NCBI GenBank assembly: GCA_033980235.1
Contig: CM067062.1
Coordinates: 10,009,027 to 10,073,026, forward strand
DNA from: Diadema setosum
Taxonomy: Eukaryota; Echinodermata; Echinoidea; Diadematoida; Diadematidae
Direction of reading: 5' to 3'
Length of the DNA: 64,000 bases
Part shown: in pieces, positions 45,931-58,900 of the stretch
How positions within the stretch are numbered: the first letter of the stretch is position 1
How the letters are laid out: each line of letters starts with the position of its first letter
Made by a program: the position numbers and the translations under genes
Notes under the pieces: model-generated
The model's database searches: none
What the model saw: only the letters and a program-made list of their open reading frames with translations
Told to the model about the DNA's origin: nothing

Positions 45931-48900
45931 TACTTTTGATGGCATGTTAGGGAGACACTTTGTATCTTTCTTACGTTTTGTACCATAATAACATTCCATT
46001 CAATCTGTGCTTTACTGCTTATGACGCTAAGTACAATTTTTCCAAACACTGTCTCTGAAAAATGGACCACAGAGGTATACATCAGGGGGCGTAGTATGGG
46101 TTGAATTTTTAACAAAAAAAAACAAAAACAAAACAAAACAAAACAAAACAAAACACGATTTCACCACAACTTCCGTGCACACCGGAAGGAGTGATGTAAA
46201 AATCATGTCATCATCGTACAAGCTGTTTTACTCATAGTGCAAATGGTTGCCAGCACTCTCACGGTTCTGCAAAAGCATGTGGAGTTGGAGAATTTGGTGA
46301 CTGTCGTATTACAGTTAGATCTTTATGAGACACCTGCCATCTTGTCATTTTGTTTCTTCGTTGTTTTTTTGTTGATTTCCTTTTCTTTTTCTTTCTTTCT
46401 TTCTTTTTTTTTTCTCTGTTCAATACAACCAAAGTGACATAGAGTGGCATTGCGTTCAGCAAATGTAAAGATATTAAAAGAAAACTAAAATGAGCCTGAC
46501 AAAAAAAAAAAATCGATTAAATGCTAGAAAGTTACGAATTCTTAAGATTTTGGTCAAGTCCATTTGCCGCCATCTCTGAATAAGTTAGTGTACAACAATT
46601 CGTGAATATCTCAAGCAGGGGAACGACGCCGATGCGATACAAGAAACTATAAAGGAAGTCAAACATAATCTTAAATTTCTAGCATAATGAAAAAAAAAAT
46701 AATCACTTACTTTTCCAGAAGGTAGGGGAATGGCGTCACCTTTATCATAATAATTTTATGTCAGTAATAAGTTGAAGCAATGTATATTGTTCACTGAAAA
46801 AAAAAATGAAGCTTTTGAAACTGTAACTTTTGAAACTGTAACTTCATAACTTTTCAACGGATGGTCCCAATTTCGTCAAACGTCATTTATGAGTTAAATT
46901 TCTATTGGCATTTTCACATATGATTGTGCTTGAGAATTCATTGCCTCCAATTCTCCCCCCCCCCCACACACACACACACCCACCCCCTCCTCTCCTTTCT
47001 ACCTCTCCCTCCATTCGAGGACCCTCCTGCACCACACCTCGGTAAAGTGTCTCCCCGGCATCTTCGCCGCGACAACCGCTGGCGTCCCTGGAAGCTCACT
47101 TATCGGCCTTTCTCGTCTTGCATCATGCCAACCCGTCTGTTGACAGGTCCCTACAGTGAACGCACTTTCTGAGCCTTTCTTTCCCACGACTAGTCTTCAT
47201 AGAAGACACGATTGAAATTCGTAGACCCATTTCACTGAACCTCATGTAGAAGTGCTCCCTTCTTCATCGATCTCAGCATCTGATAGTCTTGGTCAAGACG
47301 TCTCGCTCAAGCCGAGCTTTTCTTCACGGATATTTGATTTTTCAAACTTTGAAATAAAATAGAAGAGAAAAGTTAAACACGGCATGTCGTCCATTTTTTT
47401 CTCAGGAGCTAGTGACTGCAGAATAGTCCATTGAGGTCTCTATCGACAGACTGTGCTGCCACTCAGCTGTACCAATAGTAATTTGGCGGGAACATCACGT
47501 TCATAGTTGGGATCGAACAGACCTCAGGGAAATGGGCGACAAAGCGCACATGTGAATAAAATTGGTCCGGTAGGATCATGACTTCGGTACTGTACTACAT
47601 TTTTTTTTTCTCTCTCTCTCATTTGAATATATATTTTATTATGTAGGTCTTCGTGCGTGCGTGCTTGTGTGTTTTGTATACATATACGAATAAAACTTGT
47701 CGACACGAATATGAGCATGTGCAATGTATTTTTTTTTTTGCGGACACACATGGCACACACACACACACACACACACACAAGACACGATTCATAGAGAGTT
47801 CTATTCCGCAGAATACAGAAATACACCCTTGCATGGTGTTGAGTGTCAAGAGTATCCACGGGGGAAAATTTACTTGTTGAAGGGTTGAAGGGTTAACCTG
47901 TTCCATACTGAATTCTGAAATCCCTATAGACATAAGACACTGGCCACCAGGGTTCCCGTTCCAGTCGATATTGTGCATGTATTATTGTGCATGTGTGACG
48001 CAAGTGTGGAGCTACAACGCAACGTAGATCATGATACTGTGTTTGTGTCAGAATACACTTTATGTCTGTGTTTGTGCGTCGGTGTGTAGGTGCGTTTCGT
48101 GTGTGTATTTCTGCTACTTGTATTGACGACATTCTTATTGGGATGGATTGATATATTTGTTCAAAAATGGCACGAAACTGAATATGATATATCTTGGTCC
48201 ATTAACCTGGTTGGTATTCATTAGCAGGCATATCTTGAATTTAAAAAGAAAAGCTGAATGAACGTGGACTACTTGTACACAGATGGAAAACGTTGTATAA
48301 GATTTAAGTTGAAAAATTAAATTTTGACAGAGTAACATGTTGATGGACGACATCAGTTGCAACCGCTGTAAAATGTGATTAAATAAATTTACAAATATAG
48401 CACACATAACCAGGAAATTGCTCTATGAATGGCAATTTCAATCCCAATTTCATGATTAAATATCCTTTTTGTAGTGTATGGTGCAAAAGAAAGTTTGTGA
48501 TGGTGGCAATCTAATAGATATTTATTCGACATATCCTATATAATCTACAAGTCTGAGTTTTGTTTTGTTTTTAATCTCAAATATATCATACTGGTATATA
48601 AATGGCAGTGAAACACTTAACAAGAGTGAATGGGTCATTACATACCTATAATAGTTATTATCATCGTCCCCCCCCCCCCCCGTAAGACAGTGAAGACTTG
48701 GGGGGAAAACAGTTTAAGATTCATCCATATAACTTGTTCATTTCATTATTATTTTTTTTTTCATGGGAGGTTTCTTCTGACGCATCTGGTTTGTATTTTC
48801 TACAACTTTGACACGGTCAGTCGTCTATATGGGACAATGCATTATGTTACCAAGACACATTTATGTCGTGTTGCCGTTGAAGGCTGCTACATCAGGTGCA

Positions 48901-49883
48901 TGGACACAATACTTTAGTTTCGGCTACTAAAACCATGGAGCTATTACACAGAGAGTAGTTGTATAACTCACGCACTCGTCACATCTTGCACAATGAGCTG
49001 GCATGGTTCATATCGTAGATGGCGCTCTTCTTAATGGCAGTACAGTGCTGTGACAGTACACCTGCCAGAGCCGTCATTGCTACTGATCTTTATCTAACCA
49101 CTGATCTCTATGAAACTATGTAACTAGTCTGTAATACAGAGTTAGGTCAACTGGTTTGTTTCAGATGATCTCATCATGGCGTGTATACCTTTATCAAATG
49201 CTTGCCTAATAAAGCATTATGCCCCCATAACGCCGTCTATTACGGCAGCGAAAGCAAGACTCTTATAGATGGCACTATGTGCAGCCCTTTCTAGCTTCAC
49301 CGACCTCGCCATTATGATGTAACTTTGGTGAATATGAATATGAAAGACGGAAAGACAGTCAGTGAAGATTAGTGTAGACGCAATTCCTGAGCCCAATTTC
49401 ACTCTCTTCTTTCGTGATTACTCTAATGCGCAGAAGCAGCAAGTTTTCATACTTTAATATTGAATTCGTAAATATAAGATTTGGATCCTAGATCTGACAT
49501 TGGATTGTTTGTTGAAAAAAAAAATGAAAAAGAATATTGAATATATGCTATGCTCGGGGTTTGTTTGTTTGTTTTTTTTCTCATGGACATCCAGCGGTTA
49601 ACTTCATTATTATGACACTATTGCTGTCTGTTACTGATTCTCTGCAGTTCGTGTTATGCAACCAAACCTCTAAAACTTATATCAAAATATTATGATTACA
49701 TGCAATTTTCTTTGTGTTGATATTCTTATAAAATCTACTACGTGGATCAATCACTAACCTTTGCTTTATCTGAGCCAGTTTATAATGAAATGATCGAGTG
49801 ATTCTGTGATGACTTGTTTTGGCCATTATTCAATGTAGATTAAATTTCAATAAGCCATTAATATAGAAAACCATGTTTTCTTT

Positions 49884-49952
49884 TCTTCCTCTTCTCTCCT
49901 TCTTCTTCTTCTGCTTCTTCTTCTCCTTCTTCTGTTTCTTCTTCTTCTTTTC
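49884..49952 (+). repeat. (CTT)n tract serving as polypyrimidine tract
   Basis: About 70 bases of CTT/TTC repeats directly precede the acceptor TTCCACAG at 49968 of the IgGFc exon. The repeat can provide the whole pyrimidine tract of this 3' splice site. Confidence 0.7.
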
Positions 49953-49968
49953 ATCGATCATTCCACAG

Positions 49969-51372
49969 ATGGTGCGAGTATTTCGGGTCGGGAGTTTATC
50001 TTCACATTTGCCGAGAACTACGCAAACGACGAAGACCCTCGTCTGCTGCTGGTCAATGCCTCGCCCGAGCCAGCCCACGCCACTGTATCTGTACCGGATC
50101 TCAATATCAACCTTCAAGGGTTTCTGCCGCGGGACGCCAGTCAGGTTGTTCCACTGCCAAACGAAGTGTTATTCCAGGGCTCGTATGACGGCCGAAGCGG
50201 ACATGCCATCGTGGTCAACTCCACGGCCAACATATGCGTCTATGGAGTCAACGACGCCCATGCGAGGTCAATGGACGGATTCACGGCCATACCGGTTTCC
50301 ACCTTGGGGCGGGAACACATGGTTGTCTCATATCCCGCCGGCTCCCGTTCCCAGATCAGTTTCGTTGCCGTAGAGGACGCTACTCTGGTAACCATCAATC
50401 TGAATACTGCCTGGGTGCACACTGGAATCCGCCTGAATCCAGGAGAGAATCTCCGCTTCAACTTAAACCGGCTAGAAACCATACATCTAGAGGGCGCTAC
50501 TGATCCAACTGGCTCCAGGATCACCTCGAACAAGCCCATCTCAGTCCTAACGGGCAGTCAGTGCGCCTTCGTACCAAATTCTGTCCAGTCGTGTGACCAT
50601 CTCGTCGAGCAGATTGCACCATTCCACCAATGGGGTCGCACGTTCATTGCTTCTGCCATGATGGGGCGGCAGGCATCGACTGTTTACCGTCTGCTAGCGG
50701 GACGAGACAATACTGTCATCGCTTTCTCCGACCCAAACAGAGCGGACGTAATGCTGTCCAGGGGGCACTTCATTGAGTTCGACATTGGCCAGTCCGACAC
50801 AGTTTTGATTCAGACCTCTATGCCTTGTCTTTTAGTGGCTTTTGCAAAGGGTCACTATGCAGACAACCAGACGGGACCGGGCGATCCCTCGATGACGATG
50901 GTGCCCCCTTTAGAACAGGGAGTCCATTCCGTACACTTCCTCACGTACAACCAAACACGAAACGGAAATGTACTATCGTCTTTCCTCAACGTCCTTGGAG
51001 AGTGCCTGAGCCTTGAGAATGCGACGATTGATGGCTCCAAGGCCGAATATGTGGCGGGAAATTCCTTTCGGCGAATAGGGATGAGTCGCTACTGCGCTTT
51101 ACGACTGCCCATCAGACAAGGCGCGCACAGTCTCGTTGTGAATCGTCATTACGCGCCCGTGGTTGGTTTCCTGTACGGCTTCGCCTCCTTCAACTCGTAC
51201 GCGTTTCCGGTCGCCATGGCAACTGATCCCTTGACATGTTACACAACGCGGCCCGACCGAGAGCAGGTAGAGCATTTCTGCGTGGAGAGGGTTGTGATCG
51301 TTGGAGCAGGGTCCGGAGACAGTGTCCCGGAAGCAGATCCCGAGTGTGACTACTCCGAATGTGTTCATCCAG
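49969..51372 (+). CDS. IgGFc-binding domain exon
   Basis: The acceptor is TTCCACAG (phase 1) and the donor is CCAG|GTAGGC at 51373 (phase 1). This single 1.4-kb exon is clearly more GC-rich than its surroundings. Cysteine pairs such as GSQCAFVPN with SVQSCDHL, and the Cys-rich end CDYSECVHP, are in the expected order. Open reading continues past the donor into AT-rich intron, so the frame end at 51551 is not the protein end. Confidence 0.9.
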
Positions 51373-53776
51373 GTAGGCATAGACACCTCTACATTTATTT
51401 CCTTGCTCTTTTGACGATGTCGGGCCTCTTTGGATCAGTTTTTTTTTTTTTTTCCGCAGATTTATTGAACTTTTTGAATATGACCCGAGGTGTAAACGGA
51501 AAATGGCTTCAACAGAATTACACTCACAATTACACAACACAGTTACATTGACTCAAGAATGCAGACTGACAGTGAGACGCGTAGCGAAAGTCAGTTTTAA
51601 GAAAAACGAACAATCCACTCAGTGTTGTGATCTTTTTCTTCAGTTTTGAGTGATTTCATGTTGCGTCTTCTCTGCATGGGAACTCGAAGATTCGAGATGA
51701 AAGCTAGATTAAAGGGAAGATAAACCCCAAGAACAATGTGGATTGAGTGAAAGCAGCAACATTAGTAGAACACATCAGTGAAAGTTTGAATAAAATCGGA
51801 CAATCGATGCAAAAGTTATGAATTTTTAAAGTTTTGGTGTTGGAACCGCTGGATGAGGAGACTACTAGAGGTTATGACGTATGAGTGGACTACAATATCA
51901 AGAAAATATAAAGAAAATACAACAAAAATCCATTTTTCATGAAAATTACAAATTCCATCAACTTGATATTGACATATGTTAAGGGTAGCAATTATTCCCC
52001 CTGCTTTCTGAAAGCGGTTGGTCCACTGCTCTTTCATAATTCTAGAAAAGTGAATTTTTGTTGAATATCCTTTATATTTTCTTTGTATTGTTGTCCACTC
52101 ATACGTCATATCCTCTAGTAGTCTCCTCATCCAGCGGTTCCAACACCAAAACTTTAAAAATTCATAACTTTTGCATCGATTGTCCAATTTTTCTCAAACT
52201 TTCACTGATGTGTTCTACTAATGTTGCTGCTTTCACTCAATCCACATTGCTCTTTGGGTTTACCTTCCCTTTAAGAAAAATGATACGAAGAAATGTCCTT
52301 TTTGTCACCTTTGAAAAGTACGCATTAGCTCGACCTGTCATGTTGATGAGTTCGGGCACGCGTTACTCTGTCAGTCTGTAAGAGTTAATGGACCAGCTGT
52401 TCTATTTATGAACGAGTTAAAAAAAAAGGAATTAAGATTCCATAACCGTCTTATGTCATATTTGACCTGATGAAACCTTAACAAATTGCTTAAACCGTCC
52501 TCTCATTTAGTTTTAATACTTTGTGCTCACTAAAGTCAACTTGAACGGGGAGGAGCGTGTATCACTTTTAAACTCTATATTATGACTTGTGGTTCATTCA
52601 CTGTACTTGTCTTCATTGTTTCCCAGTGCACGCGATACTTATCGCAGTAGCAACGGCAGCAGGGGCGCTCATCATAGAATTCTATATGAGAAGGAAGTTT
52701 TCCCAGCGACGTAAGGAGCGGTGAGTGATGCAACTATGTGACGCATGCGCATGTGTATGGCCGTCCTGGCTTGTATACCTCCCATTATAATCAGGACTGC
52801 ACAATACGCGTGTGTAATCGAACCCGACCGAGAAGTTTTAGAGATTGCGTGTGTGTAATAGAACCCGACCGAGAAGTTTTAGAGATTGCCATTGGTTACA
52901 AGTTACCTGCCCTGCCCTAAAAAGGTGACGATGTGCATGATGTGTGCGAGGAAGGGACGGGAGAGGCGTGAGGAAGGGGAGGGATGGAGATGAGATTCGG
53001 AAACTTTATACTGTATCATGGTAGCAGGGAGGTAAAAAAAAAAAGTCGTCTTCTTCCAACCTCGCTGGAATGGTACTACAGTTTCTCATTAGTAAACAAC
53101 AGTATGTACGACGGCTACTTCCAGTGATTAGACCTAATGACAACAATAGCCGTTCTTCCATCAGGAACTGATAATAGTGGCTGGAGAAAAAAAAAAATCT
53201 CCCTTAAGGGTTTTTGAAGAGATATAACGGAGATGTCGTAAAAAGTTATGAGCTGAGACCGAGAAACTCAGCTCACTGCTATTCCTATTTGTGAGCAGGT
53301 GAATTGAAAACTTAAAGGTGAAAAAATGATCTCTGTGAATTTCGAAAGCGAGCAGTTTGATTGCTCTCGAATATCTACCGCGATTTTCAAGAATACCCAG
53401 AATTGAACACTGATATGCCTGCTATACTAGGGCACGCTACCCTCCATACGAAAAATAATGATTATTCATGTCGAAAAGAATTACCGTTTCAGTACAAAAT
53501 CCAATGTCTTCTCACCATACAACTGGATTAACAAAAACGTGCACCGCAATCAGGAGATTGGTTTCCAATGTAATTCTCCACATCGTTTTCGATTTTGTTC
53601 CCTGTGTTGTTCTCGATGTTGTTTTCATTGTCTTTTTTTCCACGCCATCCCCTTTACACAGCGAGCGGAGACGCCGGCGATCGCTGATGAAGAACGCCGC
53701 CGCTGCCATTTCGTCGTTGTCGTTCTACCGGGAACGTCGACCTGCTCTGACGGGAGTACCGCCCGAAGAGACTTGA
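49969..53776 (+). CDS. IgGFc-binding-like transmembrane receptor (3' three exons; 5' end not resolved)
   Basis: The exons 49969-51372, 52627-52720 and 53662-53776 join in frame (phases 1 and 2) and encode 537 residues to a TGA stop. The large first exon matches the IgGFc-binding N-terminal domain type: GREFIFTFAENYANDEDPRL at its start, then repeated beta-rich modules with SNKPISVLTGSQCAFVPN, CDHLVEQIAPFHQWGRTFI and YNQTRNGNVLSS. Known homologues in vertebrate mucus proteins (FCGBP) and in many echinoderm proteins carry this domain; the ligand here is unknown. Exon 2 supplies one transmembrane helix and exon 3 an Arg-rich cytoplasmic tail. N-glycosylation sequons such as NAS, NST and NQT support an extracellular ectodomain. 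The signal peptide must lie in an upstream exon. Confidence 0.85.
51373..52626 (+). other. Intron of the IgGFc receptor gene with a MITE
   Basis: The intron contains the TTAAAGGG-ended MITE (51709-52274). Nothing else was recognised. Confidence 0.6.
51709..52274. mobile_element. TTAAAGGG-ended MITE, best-preserved copy (566 bp)
   Basis: TTAAAGGGAAGATAAACCCC and the inverse GTTTACCTTCCCTTTAA bound the element. The inverted repeat runs about 185 bp and includes GTGGATTGAGTGAAAGCAGC, ACACATCAGTGAAAGTTTGA and AACCGCTGGATGAGGAGACT on the left and their complements on the right. The middle carries TTGACATATGTTAAGGGTAG. Related copies: 1605-2442, 20098-20645 and the partial 62186-62507. Confidence 0.9.
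52627..52720 (+). CDS. Transmembrane exon of the IgGFc receptor gene
   Basis: The acceptor is TTGTTTCCCAG and the donor is G|GTGAGTG at 52721. With the split Val codon it encodes HAILIAVATAAGALIIEFYM, a single membrane-spanning helix, followed by the stop-transfer RRKFSQRRKE. Phase 1 in, phase 2 out. Confidence 0.85.
53662..53776 (+). CDS. Last exon of the IgGFc receptor gene (cytoplasmic tail)
   Basis: The acceptor is CCCCTTTACACAG and the stop is TGA at 53774. It encodes ERRRRRSLMKNAAAAISSLS followed by FYRERRPALTGVPPEET. A strongly basic juxtamembrane segment and no ITAM or ITIM-like tyrosine motif is visible; the single Tyr lies in SFYRERR. No other signalling motif was recognised. Confidence 0.85.
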
Positions 53777-54592
53777 AAGAGTCCCCCTTCACCCTCTCAC
53801 TGTTACATGTACTTCACGTACTTCACATGGGAGTGTTGTGTCAAAATTTGCACCATGAAAGAATATTTTATGACACTTGCACGAATCGTTTCGTTTACGA
53901 ACATGACCATTATGGATAAGGGCATTTTACAACACATTTTAATGGGGCTAGTGGGATTATATACGATTAACACGGCTACTAATTATTAAACACAGATGTT
54001 TATGCCATTGTTTTATTTGTCATTATGTACATGATTATAACGGCTAATAGTCATTTTGCCATTGATTATTCTGAAGGTATAATGTGACTGCAGGGCAAAT
54101 ATCATTGTACGCGAGACTGTAAGTTGAAACTTGTCTTTATCAAGTATATCATAAATATATACATTTTAATCATAATCATATAAAAAGAAGGATCAAGAAT
54201 GTATCGGCGCAAAGTATCATTTATATGGGAATGCGTCGCTTTTCAAAAATTATGGATTTAGTGCGTTTTTCCTCTATTTTCCAAATTTGTCCGTGTATTA
54301 CAGACGTATTAATGTCATCGCATTAATATCGTTAGTGTTATTGTTATTGCCACTGAAATTTGAATATGGTTGGGTATGTGGTAATTTATTGAAATGAATT
54401 ATCGATGCGACAGTACTTAGAAATCATTACTCTGGCGATGAACGGCGTTTAAGGATGCATTAACTCACAGCAACATTCCTTTGTGAAACACACTATAGCG
54501 CCTCCCGTTTTGTAAAAGACCCGGAACTCTTTAAATACCTCGGGAAAAAAACGAAATGAAAAAAGTAATTAGAAAAAATATGTACATGTATG
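53777..54592. other. Probable 3' UTR and intergenic sequence
   Basis: AT-rich sequence downstream of the receptor stop. ATTAAA near 53985 is a possible polyadenylation signal. Nothing else was recognised. Confidence 0.4.
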
Positions 54593-54594
<2 letters not shown>

Positions 54595-54677
<83 letters not shown>

Positions 54678-54690
54678 ATTATATATATAT
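54595..54690. repeat. (TA)n microsatellite left of MITE copy 2
   Basis: A TA array of nearly 100 bp. A matching array follows the MITE at 54938-54983, so the element lies inside the repeat. Confidence 0.95.
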
Positions 54691-54692
54691 AT

Positions 54693-54934
54693 GAAGAGTT
54701 TGTTTGCAAAAACCGATAAGTCCATTTTTGAAGATTTTGAAGTACGGTCTCTGTCATAAAGTACAAAATAATACCTTTTAAACGATATATTGGTCACTAC
54801 ATATAAAGGTATATTTTTGAAGTTATGGTCAAAAGAAGCCAAAATTTTCTTATTATTCTTTATTTTTCTTGACCTTTAATCGCAAATATCTCCATTTGAC
54901 AAATATGGATTTATCGGTTTTTGCAAACAAACTC

Positions 54935-54937
<3 letters not shown>
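54693..54937. mobile_element. MITE, 245 bp, inserted in a TA repeat (copy 2)
   Basis: Same ends (GAAGAGTTTGTTTGCAAAAA and its inverse) and nearly the same interior as 4434-4680, differing by scattered substitutions and small indels. Orientation is the same. Confidence 0.9.
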
Positions 54938-54984
<47 letters not shown>

Positions 54985-54989
<5 letters not shown>

Positions 54990-55920
54990 GTAGTATATAT
55001 TATTTCTTTTTTCTTTTCGGCGGAGACAAACTTTTCAACTTCTGCACTCTTCCGAAAAGAGGAATATTGATGTCAAAGCTAAGCTATGCTATTCTGATGT
55101 ATAAACTACTGTTTGAAATGTTGAGTATTTGGTAGATATTTAGCAACTGTAAGTGTCTGGAGGAAAACGTCTCGTTGGCATACGTAAATGAACAAATTAT
55201 GGAAAAATAAAAAATGGTAAATAAATCATATCATACTACTGTGTGACTATTGTATAAAATATTAGAGCAGCTTGTGTTCATCTTTAGTACGAGCAAGACC
55301 CTGTTGCATACAAAACAGATGCAACCGAACTGCTTTACTCAAAAGAGTTTTAACTCCTTTAGAACATATACCAGCAATCACTTCATTTAAAGGTCGTATA
55401 CCCCTTTTGCAAAGTCACAAAAATTTGCACGTTTGAAGAATAATGTCTCCTATGAAGTCGTGCAGGAAATCTTATGGTAATACACATTAAAAAAAAAAAA
55501 AAAGGAGGAAGAAGAAGACAAAAATGAAGAAGTAACAAATGTCACTCCAAAATATGCTCCCTTTTTGTACTGAGAAAATCAGGTGGAATTTTTTCGGGTT
55601 ATGAATAAATTCATTGGACATCTAAAGAAACTTCCCCCTCCACCATAAAGAAACTTCCCGTTTTATCATTCTGAGGAAAGACCTGAATTATCTACGTCTA
55701 CAATATACCAGCTATGAAAAAATTTCTTTTTCTTTTTCAGGGTTGCAAAAGGGACACACAAACTTTAAAGTACAAACGTACGGTGTATTTTACTGATCAA
55801 CACGCACTCCACAACTACATTGCATGACTACTGAATAGTCCATAAGAACAACACAAGTTACAAAGATTATCTTCTCTTTTTTTTATCATTCGTCTACTTA
55901 CAACAGTGGATACATTAGGC
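54985..55920. other. Intergenic stretch, nothing recognised
   Basis: No gene or repeat family is recognised. An A-run near 55490-55503 is present. This may separate the convergent 3' ends of the receptor gene and the PITP gene. Confidence 0.4.
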
Positions 55921-55923
55921 ATG

Positions 55924-58900
55924 TTTATTACGGAAAGATTCATTGATATACAAGTGCATGAATTTATACATATATTTTAAATTCTAGACAAGTGCTCCAC
56001 AAAGAGGTGTAGGCAACCCTTTCATCACTCTTTAATTTACAACGTACGAGATGAAAGATATAAAAGTTTGAGGGGGAACCTTTCCACTATTTCAAATCAA
56101 AACAACACAGTAACCAGCGAGAAAACTGCAGCTCAGTAGACGCGTGAGATCACAATGCTGCTCTTCTCCGTCCACTGATAATCACAATACGCCCTAAAGA
56201 TACTGATAGCCTTTGATAAAAATACACCCTTACATTACCCAAGCTCAAACACAATAATAATCATAATCATAGCGACAATAAGAAGTAGATTTAAAGTCTG
56301 ACAAAAATCACTACTGCCTCATCTTTTAATCACGCAAACACAAAAGGGAGGAAAACAAAATGGAGATGTTTTATGTTCACAATGAAGTCATTTTGAAATA
56401 CGAGATCAACTAACTGAGCGCATTGCGTAAGTATATCTCCAACTTGGCAGACAAGACCCATTTTATTAGAAGAAGTAAATTTTCTTAGGTGAACGAAGAG
56501 GAAATAGTTATGTGTCCCTTGCATCTTAATTGCTTGTGAGGGTCAACAATTAACACGTGTACCCAAAAAGATTCCAGTTTGTGGAGGAGTGGGGCGGGTA
56601 GGATAGACTTTGGAAAACTCTGCCCCTATTCAGCAGGACCATTCCACACAATTCCACTCTTGTTCAACACAAGCAACATGATCGGGACTCCACAATGTAT
56701 TCTGCCATTCCGTACAGATGTACACACACACTAGGGGGCGCCCTACATTCCACAATGCCCAGAGTGATTTTAACTCTAAGACTAGTCCCAAGTATGGTGC
56801 ATATCTGGTTGGCTGTCCAGGAAGAACTGAGCCAACTTCCATGTCTGTATCGTGGTTTGGACCTTGAACCTTCAAGCACTGATTAAAAATCCATCACTAC
56901 TGTCATTCAGGGCATTTAGCTCTTCACAATGAGATTTGAGAATCCATATCTGTGGGGTTTTTTTCACTTTCATTTTTTTTTTTTTTAAATACAGCAACAC
57001 AGACTACTTGCACAGAAAAAAAAAATGGTACACTTAATCCACTTCTGGTTGTTTTCTGGTTCATGATTCATGGACGTGTCAATCACATGCTCTACCCCGA
57101 GCAATGATCAAGTTATCAGATTGAGATAAACACACTGTTGTTGTTGTTTTTTTTAATGGGTGTTGGGGAACAAGAGGAATAAACCCATACAGAAGTTGTC
57201 TGGCCAACTTTCAACTACACATACACCTGCCTACTCAATAAACGTTAACATGCCTTCCTACCAAGACATGAATAACAAAGAAAAAAAAAATGAAGCACAG
57301 GTAATCTAAGCACGAGGTCTCCGGCTGCAAAATTCCTTCATTGCCTCCTTTTTGTAAATCGACATCATAAATAGCAGAAGTACAGAGTCCTACACGGTAC
57401 ATGCAGTAAAAATATACATTTCACTGATCTAATTTTCGCAGGAAATAAGCTAGTCAGGTATAAATTCAAGTTTGTTTGTTTGGAGGGGGGCATGAATTAA
57501 TTAATTACAATGACAAGGATACTACAACAATGAGAAATTCACTGACTGCTGGGTTCTAAAGCTGCAGGAGAGTCAGTCTTTACAAACATCCCTTTTCCTT
57601 TCCACACCAAATACAAAACAAGAATAAAGGAATGTACTACAAACTTTACAACAGGTAGATTTACAAGAAAAACAAAAATCAACAGTTTATTTCCATCCCA
57701 GCAGAGAAGGTACTGAACGACAGGGCATAAAATTCTAGAGAGCTTAACTACAAAGTTTCATTAAAATTCTTTACCCTCGAACCTGGCGCAGAACCCCTGA
57801 AAGCAGCTATTTGCACTTGAACAAAACTATTCACTGGATTTTTTCGACTGCAGCAAACAAACACGGCGACTACATGATTCAGATCACTGAGACTTGCATT
57901 GGTTAATTATATATGGGAGGACTTGACAAATTGGATATACAATTACATTATTGACCGCTTCCTCACACAAGTTGTGAGAACATCCCCATCCCATTCACGT
58001 TGGAACGTCTCTTGCCCATGCAACGAGTCCCGCTTCCAGCATCCCACATGAAAGACGTCTTTTTGTCAACCTCAGCTGCACTTCGACCACAGCCACCGAT
58101 TCAAACTTGCCGGTGGGAACGTTGCAGTCCCACCGCTCACAACCACCCAATGGAGATAACGTTCTGGGACAATTGCAGGAATTTCAGAACTATACCCACA
58201 TAGCAATGTGTATATGCATGTAGTGCTATTGCCTTTTCACAAAAGAGAATCATAGAATAACAAAGAGAGACAGACAGAAAAGCATTGATTTCTTCATTTA
58301 CTTGTACACTTGAACTGCGCATCCACCAATGCTAAAAAGTCAAATCTATGGCATGTCTTTGAATATCCTCGCATGCACAAGTTGCTTCTGCAATTTCTTC
58401 AATGCTTCCAACAATCTTCGCTGTCTTAAATGAGCAAACCATCCAAGGAGAACCACGAAGCAGAGTTCTACAGTCACAACACGTTCATCACCTCACAGCA
58501 AATTTGACTGGAGACGATCTGTTGGAAAATGCACATGCGAAACAGCCCAGCAACGAGCTAGCTGTAGTCTCCTGCCATTTGGGGATGAGGCTGCTATATA
58601 AGAACAAATTGGAGAGGTCTACGGGATGTAGATTTTTGCATTGGGTCAACAGACTTAAGCAATGGATATGATAGGGTAAGTACTCCTGCTGTGATCAGGC
58701 GCTAAAACGTGTCACTACGCATTCCCTACCCCACGTTCTTGCTTCCTCACAGTACTGACGTGATGATAAACCCATTGCACAGGAATAATCATAATCTTAC
58801 GATAACCATAACCGACCATCCTCTGGCTAGAATTACGCAGCAAGACTGCGGCATGTGCTGCTGCTGGTCGGTAACTGCTCACCACAAACTACTCAGCAGT

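Larger units (their letters stand above)
43240..49960. other. Long stretch without a supported gene: intergenic or 5' intron of the receptor gene
   Basis: It holds a CTTTGAA-type retroposon tail (44322-44353), a TC microsatellite (45027-45062), a TA array (45875-45928), an AAAAC-rich block (46110-46154), a CA array (47755-47779) and CT-rich low-complexity sequence. A locally GC-richer part near 46990-47170 and another at 45175-45310 have no recognisable coding content. Confidence 0.4.

Noticed and set aside
46500..46900. Possible fifth copy of the TTAAAGGG MITE
   Set aside because: A few words (CATAACTTTTCAACGGATGGTCCC, CCATCTCTGAATAAG) resemble the family, but the ends are missing and the match is too weak.
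46924..47187. Overlapping ORFs in a CT/GC-richer patch
   Set aside because: No domain, no consistent splice sites and a CA/CT low-complexity start. The evidence is too little for a gene.
49873..50373. 166-codon plus-strand ORF overlapping the IgGFc exon start
   Set aside because: It reads through the CTT tract and is in the wrong frame for the IgGFc domain, whose frame continues correctly from the acceptor.
50240..51540. Minus-strand ORFs of about 100 codons under the IgGFc exon
   Set aside because: Antisense shadows of a GC-rich coding exon.
54569..55135. Ile-Tyr repeat ORFs
   Set aside because: Translation of TA microsatellites around the MITE.
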